From positions 1 through 11,450 of the forward strand of contig JAICIG010000257.1 in assembly GCA_025924495.1 (NCBI GenBank): a stretch of DNA of 11,450 nucleotides, in the 5' to 3' direction. This DNA is from Pirellulales bacterium (lineage in GTDB: Bacteria; Planctomycetota; Planctomycetia; Pirellulales; JAICIG01). Below, piece after piece: positions 1 through 5,740 of the stretch. The notes beneath the pieces were generated by a model, which was given only the letters and a program-made list of their open reading frames with translations, ran no database searches and was not told the origin of the DNA. Numbering within the stretch: position 1 is the stretch's first letter; each line of letters starts with the position of its first letter. The translations under genes and the position numbers were made by a program.

Positions 1-125
1 ACGATGCCCCTCGAGGTATGGATGGCGCAATACTGCCCGCCCGGCCAGCGATAGCTCGCGCCAATGGCCGAACCCTCGGGCAATTCGAGCACTCGCTGCG
101 AGGCTTGCGGGAGTGAAGCAGTCAT
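1..125 (-). CDS. Partial gene, N-terminal 41 residues; possible DUF1805 protein
   Basis: The gene starts at an ATG on the minus strand (complement of 123-125), and its 3' part lies beyond the left edge. A perfect AGGAGG (complement of 132-137) sits 7 bases upstream, one of the few strong SD sites in this window, so the start is well supported. The visible protein begins MTASLPQASQRVLELPEG and continues with a Gly/Ala stretch, a WPGGQYCAIHT segment and a final RGIV. The aromatic/Pro-Gly strand followed by a T-x-RG-I-V strand resembles the start of the DUF1805 (YunC-like) fold, in which a Cys-Gly-x-x-D motif would follow just outside the window. That family call is tentative because the diagnostic part is missing. 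The gene is divergent from the DUF2752 gene. Confidence 0.5.
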   Translation of the reverse strand, partial: MTASLPQASQRVLELPEGSAIGASYRWPGGQYCAIHTSRGI

Positions 126-362
126 CAAGAGCCTCCTGGCGGCCGTCGACGCCGGAATACGAACTAAGCGCCTGCCGTTGTTCTAGGCGGATGGCGGACG
201 CAGAGCAAGCGGGGCCGTTTGAGTTCCGGAGCGCGGGCGCCTGCATCGTCTGGATGGTCCAAGACAAGCCAAAGGCGTGAAGCTGGTCGGCATTTCGTGT
301 ATGTTCGCCCTGTTTTGGAATATAGTGCGGTTGGTAATAGCCGTTCTTTCCGAACAAGCGCA

Positions 363-830
363 ATGACCTCCGTCGACGAACTGATCCTAGCCGAAGACGT
401 TCTGGAAACGCGGCGCCGCGCCGAAAAACGGCGTCACTTGTTGTTTCTAGGCGTGGCGGGATTCGTATTAGCGATGGCATTGGCGCTGGAAGTCCGTCCC
501 GATGAACGCGTCAACTTTCGCGGCCTGGCGAACTGGCCGCTGCCACACGCGTGCTACTCGCGCGCCATTCTGGGCGTTCCCTGCCCCGGTTGCGGTTTGA
601 CGCGCAGTTTCATTTACTTGGCGCGAGGCGAGTGGCAACAGGCATGGCGCCAACATCGCCTCGGTTGGCTGGTCGCGGCGCTCGTCGCCTTTCAATTCCC
701 CTACCGCGCGTGGGCGCTATGGCGAGGCGGTCGCTCCTCTTTCAGCCCGAGATTCGCCACGACGTGCGCCATCGTGTTGATTGCGCTACTGGCGGCCAAC
801 TGGGGGCTGCAATTGTTGCAGAACCACTAG
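363..830 (+). CDS. DUF2752 family small membrane protein
   Basis: A 155-residue membrane protein of unknown function. The family signature is clear: a CPGCGLTRS motif at about residues 74-82, with a further Cys at 64. Hydrophobic segments lie at about residues 25-42, 100-116 and 132-149, so two to three membrane spans are likely, with a charged cytoplasmic N-terminus (residues 5-24). DUF2752 proteins are widespread in planctomycetes, Bacteroidetes and actinobacteria; the paired cysteines suggest metal or redox chemistry, but no function is established to my knowledge. The reading frame stays open upstream to a TTG at 219, but the extra 48 residues look non-conserved. ATG 363 gives the length and N-terminus usual for the family. 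No strong SD precedes it. It converges on hisN with only 28 bases between the stops. Confidence 0.8.
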   Translation: MTSVDELILAEDVLETRRRAEKRRHLLFLGVAGFVLAMALALEVRPDERVNFRGLANWPLPHACYSRAILGVPCPGCGLTRSFIYLARGEWQQAWRQHRLGWLVAALVAFQFPYRAWALWRGGRSSFSPRFATTCAIVLIALLAANWGLQLLQNH

Positions 831-858
831 CGCGGGAGCAAAGAGGCCGCTGCAGCCG

Positions 859-1674
859 CTAGGCCGCGGCGTTTGGCGCCGGAAACTCGCGAGAGACGGC
901 CAACACTTCGTCCAACACTCGGCCGTTGGTGGCAATGGCTTCGCCGCCGTAAATGGTCGGCTGACCTTTCCAGTCAGTGAAAGTTCCGCCCGCCTCTTCC
1001 AGAATCGGCTGCAAGGCGGCGCAATCCCAGACGTTCATCACCGGATCGACCATCGCTTCGGCGCGCCCCACCGCCACCAGCAAATAGCCGTAGCAATCGC
1101 CCCACGTACGCGTCAGGCGAGAGGCGGCCTCCAGCCGCTCGTACGCTTTGCGGCGGCCGACTCGATCGAACGTTTTGACCTCCGAGGTCAGGAATAAGCC
1201 TTCCGATAACGTCGTTTTCGCCGAAACACGGGCGGGCCGCGGCGCCGAGGAACCGCGAACGTACCAAGCCCCCTGGCCGACCGCCGCCGAAATCATTTCG
1301 TCGAGCGCGGGAATGTAAATCACCCCTGCCACGCTTCTTGACTCGAACTCGACGCCAATCAGCGTACCGTAGAGTGGCACGCCGGAAATGAATGACTTGG
1401 TGCCGTCGATCGGATCGAGGATCCAACGATAGCCCGACGTGCCCGGCCGCTCGGGAAATTCCTCTCCCAGAATGGCATCTTCGGGGAACGCCGCGGCGAT
1501 CCGCTCTCGCAGCAATTCCTCGGCTTGCCGATCGGCCACGGTGACGGGCGATTGATCGTGCTTGAGTTCGACAGAGTAGTTGTCTTGGCAGTAATAACGA
1601 AGCGTAACGGCGCCCGCCTGGCTAGCGAAGTCTTGGGCCTTTTGGAGCCGTGCGGTGAGATCGGTTTCGGACAT
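859..1674 (-). CDS. hisN: Histidinol-phosphatase, inositol monophosphatase superfamily (HisN type)
   Basis: A 271-residue cytoplasmic Mg-dependent phosphatase of the inositol monophosphatase fold. The metal-binding signatures are all visible: GEE at residues 70-72, DPIDGT at 87-92, and WDCAA at 216-220, plus the Asp in VTVADRQ near 48. The stretch around DPIDGTKSFISGVPLYGTL matches the HisN subgroup (histidinol phosphate to histidinol, the penultimate enzymatic activity of histidine synthesis) better than inositol monophosphatase or CysQ. HisN-like enzymes can have other substrates, so the specificity is inferred. The start is taken as ATG at 1672-1674; a TTG at 1710 would add 12 residues with no SD support. 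It lies 123 bases downstream of the Rrf2 gene on the same strand, with a hairpin between, so co-transcription is doubtful. No other his genes are in the window. Confidence 0.82.
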   Translation of the reverse strand: MSETDLTARLQKAQDFASQAGAVTLRYYCQDNYSVELKHDQSPVTVADRQAEELLRERIAAAFPEDAILGEEFPERPGTSGYRWILDPIDGTKSFISGVPLYGTLIGVEFESRSVAGVIYIPALDEMISAAVGQGAWYVRGSSAPRPARVSAKTTLSEGLFLTSEVKTFDRVGRRKAYERLEAASRLTRTWGDCYGYLLVAVGRAEAMVDPVMNVWDCAALQPILEEAGGTFTDWKGQPTIYGGEAIATNGRVLDEVLAVSREFPAPNAAA

Positions 1675-1750
1675 GCCGCCCAGCCTAACGTTCGCCGTCG
1701 CGGCTGCCAAGCGAACCGGCGAGGAACTCTTTTTGCCGTCGTCCTCAAAG

Positions 1751-1779
1751 GCGGCGCCAAACTTTAAGTCTGGCGCCGC
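1751..1779 (-). terminator. 14-bp imperfect palindrome between Rrf2 gene and hisN
   Basis: Arms 1751-1764 and 1766-1779 pair over 14 positions with one mismatch, which becomes a G-U wobble in minus-strand RNA. The outer eight base pairs are all G-C (GCGGCGCC/GGCGCCGC). In practice the central AT bases would open as the loop. It begins 19 bases after the Rrf2 stop codon in the direction of transcription. A terminator or attenuator is likely, but only a short T stretch follows (CCTTTG), so it is not a textbook intrinsic terminator. A protein-binding palindrome serving the downstream hisN gene is an alternative. Confidence 0.45.
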
Positions 1780-1797
1780 ACCGGTGCGAATAAGCGA

Positions 1798-2238
1798 CTA
1801 GCTCACCAGTTCAGGCTCGATGGCAAAAGCTACGAGAGGTTCCGGGTCGGCCAGCAGGTCGGCCAGCGTCGCGGCCGCCAACTGCTGCCGTGTGACCTGT
1901 GTCACGCGCGACAACGTCTGCTCCAAGCGAGCCTGGCAGCCGCCGGATAAGCCGTCGCGAATCGGCAAGGTGGAAACCAGAGGACCCTCGATTGCCTCGA
2001 TCACCTCCAGCAAGGAAATCTCCGCGGGATCCCGACCTAGGAAATAACCCCCTTCGACGCCGCGTGAGGAGTTTAAAACCCCATGCGTCACAAGATTGCG
2101 CAACACTTGCAGCAAGAAGCGCTCGGGCATATTGCCGGCAGCGGCCAGTTGGTTGCAGGGAACCGGGCCTTTCGAATCGAGTTGAGCCAATTGCAGGGTC
2201 GCCTGAAGTGCATAGGCGACGGTACGCGACACCCTCAT
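1798..2238 (-). CDS. Rrf2 family transcriptional regulator, apparently without Fe-S ligands
   Basis: A 146-residue DNA-binding protein. The Rrf2 winged helix-turn-helix is recognisable from the N-terminus: MRVSRTVAYALQA, a recognition region NMPERFLLQVLRNLVTHGVL at about 36-55, and the wing SSRGVEGGYFLGRDP at about 57-71, then ISLLEVIEAIEGP at 74-86. IscR, NsrR and RirA carry three closely spaced cysteines after this point for an iron-sulfur cluster. Here only Cys101 is present in that region (Cys28 lies in the HTH), so cluster binding is unlikely in the usual way. The start is well supported: ATG with AAGGGGG upstream at a 6-base spacing. A TTGACA on the minus strand (complement of 2318-2323) could be a -35 box, but no good -10 follows at the right distance. 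The target genes are unknown; Rrf2 proteins often control their own gene or a neighbour. Confidence 0.85.
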   Translation of the reverse strand: MRVSRTVAYALQATLQLAQLDSKGPVPCNQLAAAGNMPERFLLQVLRNLVTHGVLNSSRGVEGGYFLGRDPAEISLLEVIEAIEGPLVSTLPIRDGLSGGCQARLEQTLSRVTQVTRQQLAAATLADLLADPEPLVAFAIEPELVS

Positions 2239-2394
2239 TTCATTCCCCCTTGTTTAAACCGTTCTGGTTTTTTGACGCCAGCCAAAAGACAGGACGCGGG
2301 CTAGCGTATGAGCGAGATGTCAACGAGACAGATTAGTCCCGTGCGGATTATGGACATTCCGGAAGAGAATTGCTACAGAAGTCCAAGATTTTTT

Positions 2395-2433
2395 AAAAAA
2401 AATTTGCCGGCGGAATACCTATGAAACGCCGAC
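2395..2433 (-). terminator. Intrinsic terminator of the dksA-lspA operon
   Basis: Reading the minus strand, arms GTCGGCG (complement of 2427-2433) and CGCCGGC (complement of 2406-2412) form a 7-bp GC-rich stem with one G-U pair and a 14-base loop. AAA and then eight T residues (complement of 2395-2402) follow at once. This is a canonical Rho-independent terminator, 58 bases past the lspA stop. It isolates lspA from the Rrf2 gene. Confidence 0.75.
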
Positions 2434-2491
2434 GCAAAGTTTCCGCACAGGCGGCCAGAGACAAGCAGGCGCCCAGCCGATGGCCAAGTGA

Positions 2492-3043
2492 TCAGCCGCT
2501 CACCGGACGAGTGTCCGGCGCAGCATGCTTTTCTTCGCTGCGGTAGGTATGCCAAACAAGCAATGCCGCCCCGCACACTAGCAGGCTGTCGGCCAGATTG
2601 AAATTCGGCCAGACCCACGTCTGATATTGGAACAGAATCCAATCTCGAACGGCATAGATCCGTAGACCGGGGCGGCCGGGCAGCGACCACAACCCGAGGC
2701 GGTCGTAGAGGTTGCCGAGAATGCCGCCCATCACGCACCCCAGCGCGATGGTCAGCAAGCGATCTCGAGCGGCGCCGGCGACAAACAGCCAATAGAGAAT
2801 AAATGCCGCGGCGGCAACCGACAAACTGGCGAACAGCCAGACCTTGCCTTGCCCCATGCCGAAGAGCGCCCCTTGGTTCAGGCTGGTCTGAAAGCCGCAA
2901 TAACCTTCGCACAGCCACCAGGTGCGGCCGCCCGGCGCCCCTAAGGCGGAAAACACCAAGTCCTTGGTTGCCAGATCGGCAAGGCATCCCAGCCCGCCGA
3001 TCAGCAGGAAAAGACAATATCGGTTCGCTGGAACCGCCCTCAT
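2492..3043 (-). CDS. lspA: Lipoprotein signal peptidase (signal peptidase II)
   Basis: A 183-residue inner-membrane aspartic protease that removes the signal peptide from prolipoproteins after diacylglyceryl modification. All the family landmarks are visible: DLATK at 23-27, NQGALFG at 56-62, GGILGNLYDRLG at 106-117 with catalytic Asp114, and NFNLADSLL at 147-155 with catalytic Asp152. Hydrophobic spans lie at about 9-25, 69-89, 96-113 and 151-165, four membrane helices as in the family. The length is slightly above that of E. coli LspA because of a longer loop near 116-145. The start is ATG with AAGGAG (complement of 3051-3056) 7 bases upstream. The dksA-like gene ends 60 bases upstream on the same strand, and the pair forms an operon ended by the terminator near 2395-2433. 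Confidence 0.93.
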   Translation of the reverse strand: MRAVPANRYCLFLLIGGLGCLADLATKDLVFSALGAPGGRTWWLCEGYCGFQTSLNQGALFGMGQGKVWLFASLSVAAAAFILYWLFVAGAARDRLLTIALGCVMGGILGNLYDRLGLWSLPGRPGLRIYAVRDWILFQYQTWVWPNFNLADSLLVCGAALLVWHTYRSEEKHAAPDTRPVSG

Positions 3044-3103
3044 GGCCGCACTCCTTGGCCGTAATTAGGGTTGGCCGAGAGAAATGGAACCTCGGCAGAT
3101 GAT

Positions 3104-3475
3104 CTAACCGCGCTCTAACTGCCCGGCGCATTTAACGCAGTGGGCAACATACGGGAGAGCATTTAGGCGGGCCTTGGGAATCTTGGCGCCGCACTCATCG
3201 CATTCGCCGTAAGTGCCGTCTTCAATTCGTTCTAGAGCCAGTTCGATGGCTTCGAGGGTGCCTTCCTCGTTCTCCATCAAGCTTAACGTGAATTCTTGTT
3301 CGTAGTTGTCGCTGCCCAGGTCCGCCATATGAATTGGCATGCTCGAGAGCTCTCTCCCGCCATCCATGCGGTTCTTCTTGAGCGCAGCGTCAGCCATTTG
3401 GGTGACGTCGCCGCGGAGTCTCGCTCGCAAGGCCAGAAGCCGCTCTTTGTAAATCTTCGTCTCTGCCTTCTTCAT
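3104..3475 (-). CDS. DksA/TraR family C4 zinc-finger protein
   Basis: A 123-residue member of the DksA/TraR family, whose characterised members bind the RNA polymerase secondary channel and adjust transcription, often with ppGpp. The N-terminal half (about 1-88) is charged and helical, as expected for the coiled coil. The C-terminal finger is C92-x2-C95-x17-C113-x2-C116 with the typical CGAKIPKARLNALPYVAHC sequence between. It is shorter than E. coli DksA (151 residues) and closer to the TraR/YteA-like group, so the ppGpp role is not assured. The start is ATG at 3473-3475 with GGAG 9 bases upstream; a GTG at 3502 would place that SD inside the gene. It is the first gene of an operon with lspA, and a strong promoter lies upstream. 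Confidence 0.88.
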   Translation of the reverse strand: MKKAETKIYKERLLALRARLRGDVTQMADAALKKNRMDGGRELSSMPIHMADLGSDNYEQEFTLSLMENEEGTLEAIELALERIEDGTYGECDECGAKIPKARLNALPYVAHCVKCAGQLERG

Positions 3476-3536
3476 TACGCTTATCTCCGGCCATTTTATC
3501 ACAGCGAACCTGCTCCTCGAGGTTCACAGACCTGCC

Positions 3537-3565
3537 ATTTTACGGTCGCTCAAATCGCGAGTCAA
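3537..3565 (-). promoter_or_regulatory. Sigma70-like promoter of the dksA-lspA operon
   Basis: On the minus strand, TTGACT (complement of 3560-3565) and TAAAAT (complement of 3537-3542) are separated by exactly 17 bases. Each box differs from the consensus at one position. Transcription would start near 3530, giving a leader of about 55 bases before the ATG at 3475. Confidence 0.65.
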
Positions 3566-3666
3566 ACCGCCCGATGAAACGCGCCCGTCGGTTGTAAGCT
3601 GCTTCTACATCCTAAGATAAGAGAATCTGATTGGCGGGCCTTTGCCGCCGCGCGCCGCGTTCAGCC

Positions 3667-3695
3667 TTGATGGTCCTGGTCGCGCGCCGTAGACT
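3667..3695 (+). promoter_or_regulatory. Weak candidate promoter for thrC
   Basis: TTGATG (3667-3672) and TAGACT (3690-3695) are 17 bases apart, each matching the sigma70 consensus at four of six positions. A start near 3702 would leave a leader of about 40 bases to the proposed ATT start. The spacer is very GC-rich, which argues against strength. TTGTAA at 3592 with TAAGAT at 3613 is an alternative, but its spacing is only 15. Confidence 0.25.
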
Positions 3696-3730
3696 AGTCA
3701 CACGGCGTTTTCCGCGACGCCCCAACTCTC

Positions 3731-3746
3731 GGAGGCAACAGCCATT
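3731..3746 (+). promoter_or_regulatory. Shine-Dalgarno GGAGG and ATT start of thrC
   Basis: A perfect GGAGG (3731-3735) stands 8 bases before an in-frame ATT (3744-3746). No ATG, GTG or TTG occurs in the thrC frame between the upstream stop (TAG at 3690) and a GTG at 3816. Together with the zinc-ribbon cysteines encoded between 3783 and 3800, this site decides the start: ATT is the most plausible initiation codon. Confidence 0.6.
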
Positions 3747-5153
3747 AGCGTCACGTCCACGACCGATCTGGCCTTTCAAAGGTGCATCGCTCCCAGTTGC
3801 GGAGCGACCTACAGCGTGGACGAGGTTCGGGTCGACTGCGGCGTCTGCGGCAGCCTGCTCGACATCCAATACGACTGGGACCGGCTCGCTCCGCCGACTT
3901 CCTGGAAGTTCTTTGAGAACAAGTGGTCCCGGCGCATGGATCCGCTGGCTTTCAGCGGCATCTGGCGGTTCCATGAGTTGCTGCCGTTCGCCCCGCCTAA
4001 CCAGGTAGTTACCGTCGGCGAAGGCCAGACATTGCTCCATTCCGCCGGCAGCGTAGGCCGGTACGTAGGGCTGAACGAGGGTCGTTTATTCCTGCAATAC
4101 GAAGGAATGAATCCCTCGGGCAGCTTCAAAGACAACGGCATGTCCGCCGCTTTCACACACGCTCGCATGATTGGCGCCACCCGAGCGGCGTGCGCCTCAA
4201 CCGGAAATACCAGCGCGTCGCTGGCCCTTTACAGTTCGGTTACGCGGCTAATGAAGGCGGTGATTTTCGTCGGCTCAGGCAAAATCTCTTACGGCAAGCT
4301 CTCACAGGCGCTCGACTATGGCGCACTCACCGTACAAATCGCCGGCGATTTCGACGATGCCATGGCTCGTGTGCAGGAAGTCTCGCAGGAACTGGGCATT
4401 TACCTGGTCAACAGCGTCAATCCGTTCCGGCTGGAAGGCCAGAAGTCGATTATGTTCCGTGTGCTCGAAGCCCTAGGCTGGGAACCGCCTGATTGGATCG
4501 TCGTGCCTGGCGGAAACTTGGGCAACTCCAGCGCCTTTGGCAAGGCGTTCGCCGAACTGAAACAGTTGGGATTGATTGATCGCGTGCCGCGTCTGGCCGT
4601 GATTAACGCAGCCGGCGCCAATACGCTCTATCAGCTTTACGAAAAGCGGGGACTGCGCTGGAATGACGGCGCGCTCGACCTGCCGCAAGTGACTGGCTAC
4701 TACGGCGAACTCGATCGGCACGGTCGCCGAGCCTCGACGATCGCTAGCGCGATTGAAATCAATCGGCCAGTCAACCTGCACAAATGTCTGCGAGCGCTCG
4801 AGTTCTGCGACGGCGTGGTGCGCGAGGTCACCGATCAGGAAATCCTCGACGCCAAGGCCCAAGTCGGCGCCGGCGGCCTCGGTTGCGAACCGGCAAGTGC
4901 GGCTAGCGTCGCTGGCGCGAAGATATTGCGAAGCGAAGGTGTGATCGGGGCCGATGAACGCGTGGTCTGCATCCTCACGGGCCACCAATTGAAGGACCCG
5001 ACCGCCACGGTGGCTTACCACACCACCGATCAGGACAAGTTCAACGAGGTCCTCGGCAGCCGCGGCGTCAAGCGCGCCGCCTTCGCCAATCGCGCCGTGG
5101 CCGTCTCCAACGATCTCGACGAGATCATCAAAGCGCTGCAGCTGTATAGTTGA
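3744..5153 (+). CDS. thrC: Threonine synthase, with N-terminal zinc ribbon and probable ATT start
   Basis: A 469-residue PLP enzyme converting O-phosphohomoserine to threonine, the last step of threonine synthesis. The PLP lysine sits in [11 protein letters not shown] (Lys129), and a phosphate-binding PGGNLGNSS loop lies at about 256-264. The serine/threonine dehydratase-type fold fills the rest. The N-terminus carries a zinc ribbon, C14-x4-C19 and C32-x2-C35, as in many threonine synthases with an N-terminal rubredoxin-like knuckle. Its first two cysteines lie before GTG 3816, the first conventional start codon in frame, so a start there would halve the ribbon. Translation more likely begins at ATT 3744, behind GGAGG. 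It is divergent from dksA-lspA. dapB, another aspartate-family gene, follows after an intervening DUF559 cassette that begins about 12 bases past the stop. Confidence 0.9.
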   Translation: MSVTSTTDLAFQRCIAPSCGATYSVDEVRVDCGVCGSLLDIQYDWDRLAPPTSWKFFENKWSRRMDPLAFSGIWRFHELLPFAPPNQVVTVGEGQTLLHSAGSVGRYVGLNEGRLFLQYEGMNPSGSFKDNGMSAAFTHARMIGATRAACASTGNTSASLALYSSVTRLMKAVIFVGSGKISYGKLSQALDYGALTVQIAGDFDDAMARVQEVSQELGIYLVNSVNPFRLEGQKSIMFRVLEALGWEPPDWIVVPGGNLGNSSAFGKAFAELKQLGLIDRVPRLAVINAAGANTLYQLYEKRGLRWNDGALDLPQVTGYYGELDRHGRRASTIASAIEINRPVNLHKCLRALEFCDGVVREVTDQEILDAKAQVGAGGLGCEPASAASVAGAKILRSEGVIGADERVVCILTGHQLKDPTATVAYHTTDQDKFNEVLGSRGVKRAAFANRAVAVSNDLDEIIKALQLYS

Positions 5154-5167
5154 GTATCGCGCGAACT

Positions 5168-5200
5168 CCCTCTCCCTTTGGGAGAGGGCTGGGGTGAGGG
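5168..5200 (+). repeat. 33-base palindromic repeat, left copy
   Basis: CCCTCTCCC (5168-5176), a TTT loop, and GGGAGAGGG (5180-5188) form a perfect 9-bp hairpin. CTG and GGGTGAGGG (5192-5200) follow, the last able to pair alternatively with the CCCTCTCCC arm. This is the widely dispersed repeat whose translations (HPSPLPKGEG, LTPALSQRERE) recur in spurious ORFs. Placed 14 bases after the thrC stop, it may also end thrC transcription. Confidence 0.8.
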
Positions 5201-5209
5201 AAAGCTGCG

Positions 5210-5269
5210 AAAACGCGCGGCATTGCATTGAGTGAGGTGGAAACAAATCCGTTTTCCCGTGCGCGTTTT
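5210..5269 (+). promoter_or_regulatory. Leader inverted repeat upstream of the DUF559 gene
   Basis: AAAACGCGC (5210-5218) pairs perfectly with GCGCGTTTT (5261-5269) across a 42-base loop. The right arm ends 6 bases before the DUF559 ATG and includes a run of six T. In RNA this would occupy the region where ribosomes bind, or act as a weak terminator. Its role is inferred; it could also be a remnant of a larger repeat. Confidence 0.35.
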
Positions 5270-5275
5270 TTCGCG

Positions 5276-5638
5276 ATGAAACGACCGCCAAAAACACCGA
5301 ACACCACATCCAAAGCTCGCGAACTGCGCCGCAATTCCACCAAACCCGAGTCCCTGCTTTGGAGCGTCCTTCGCGGCGGCCACCTTGGCGGGTTGAAATT
5401 TCGACGTCAACATCCTGTTGGCCCGTTTGTCGCGGATTTTTATTGCCATAGCGCCAAACTCGTCGTCGAAGTTGATGGCATGACCCATGACCAGTCAGCA
5501 GAATATGATCAGCGGCGCACTGAATACTTGCAGCGCCAGGGCCTGAGAGTGATTCGCGTGATCAATGACGATGTGCTGGGCGACTTAGAAGCGGTCGCTC
5601 GCTATATTGCAGGCGAAGCTGGAGTCAGAATCGATTAG
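5276..5638 (+). CDS. DUF559 endonuclease-like protein (Vsr-like fold)
   Basis: A 120-residue protein of the DUF559 family, related to very-short-patch-repair (Vsr) endonucleases and the PD-(D/E)XK fold. Family landmarks in order: ARELRRNSTKPESLLWSVLR at 14-33 with Glu25, GLKFRRQHPVGPFVADF at 39-55 with Asp54, VVEVDGMTHDQ at 63-73 with Glu65, Asp67 and His71, and GLRVIRVINDDVL at 89-101. The usual aromatic in the last motif (RFWN) is Ile-Asn here, while the likely metal residues are intact, so activity is plausible. No biochemical role is established for the family. ATG 5276 gives the typical length; a TTG at 5228 would add 16 residues. There is no SD; instead a potential hairpin lies just upstream. 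The gene is enclosed by inverted copies of a palindromic repeat. Confidence 0.85.
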   Translation: MKRPPKTPNTTSKARELRRNSTKPESLLWSVLRGGHLGGLKFRRQHPVGPFVADFYCHSAKLVVEVDGMTHDQSAEYDQRRTEYLQRQGLRVIRVINDDVLGDLEAVARYIAGEAGVRID

Positions 5639-5664
5639 CAAATAAAGAACCGAAAGCAGGGCCA

Positions 5665-5697
5665 CCCTCACCCTAGCCCTCTCCCAGAGGGAGAGGG
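5665..5697 (-). repeat. 33-base palindromic repeat, right (inverted) copy
   Basis: Read on the minus strand this matches the left copy at 31 of 33 positions. The differences are TCT instead of TTT in the loop and CTA instead of CTG before the final GGGTGAGGG. The hairpin arms are 5677-5685 and 5689-5697. The matching block ends sharply on the inner side, so the two copies face each other around the DUF559 gene. Confidence 0.8.
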
Positions 5698-5740
5698 AAT
5701 TCCAAGAGCCGCATCAACCCGTAACGATAGAAACAATCTC

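Larger units (their letters stand above)
5166..5699. mobile_element. Candidate DUF559 nuclease cassette bounded by inverted palindromic repeats
   Basis: A unit of about 530 bases holding one small nuclease-fold gene between two 33-base repeats in opposite orientation. The repeats match at 31 of 33 positions, and a GAAYT pentamer precedes the CCCTCTCCC outer end of each (5163-5167 and the complement of 5698-5702). The unit sits tightly between thrC and dapB, and its gene has visibly lower GC content. Homologous DUF559 genes next to this repeat are, from memory, common in unrelated genomes. No transposase and no clear target duplication are visible, so mobility is an inference. Confidence 0.45.

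Noticed and set aside
191..280. A 29-codon ORF starting at ATG 191
   Set aside because: It has no SD, no family resemblance and ends in front of the DUF2752 gene; nothing supports it as a gene.
219..362. Longer N-terminus of the DUF2752 protein from TTG 219
   Set aside because: The added residues are low in family character and no SD precedes the TTG; ATG 363 fits the family length.
2316..2360. Possible Rrf2 operator (GACTAAT-like half-site near the TTGACA)
   Set aside because: There is no second symmetric half-site and no clear -10 box, so an operator cannot be supported.
2373..3131. A 252-codon minus-strand open frame over lspA
   Set aside because: The overlapping lspA frame contains every signal peptidase II motif; this one has none and would cross the terminator.
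4473..5309. A 278-codon minus-strand open frame
   Set aside because: Antisense to thrC and running into the palindromic repeat, whose translation gives the familiar SLTPALSQRERE; no protein family is recognisable.
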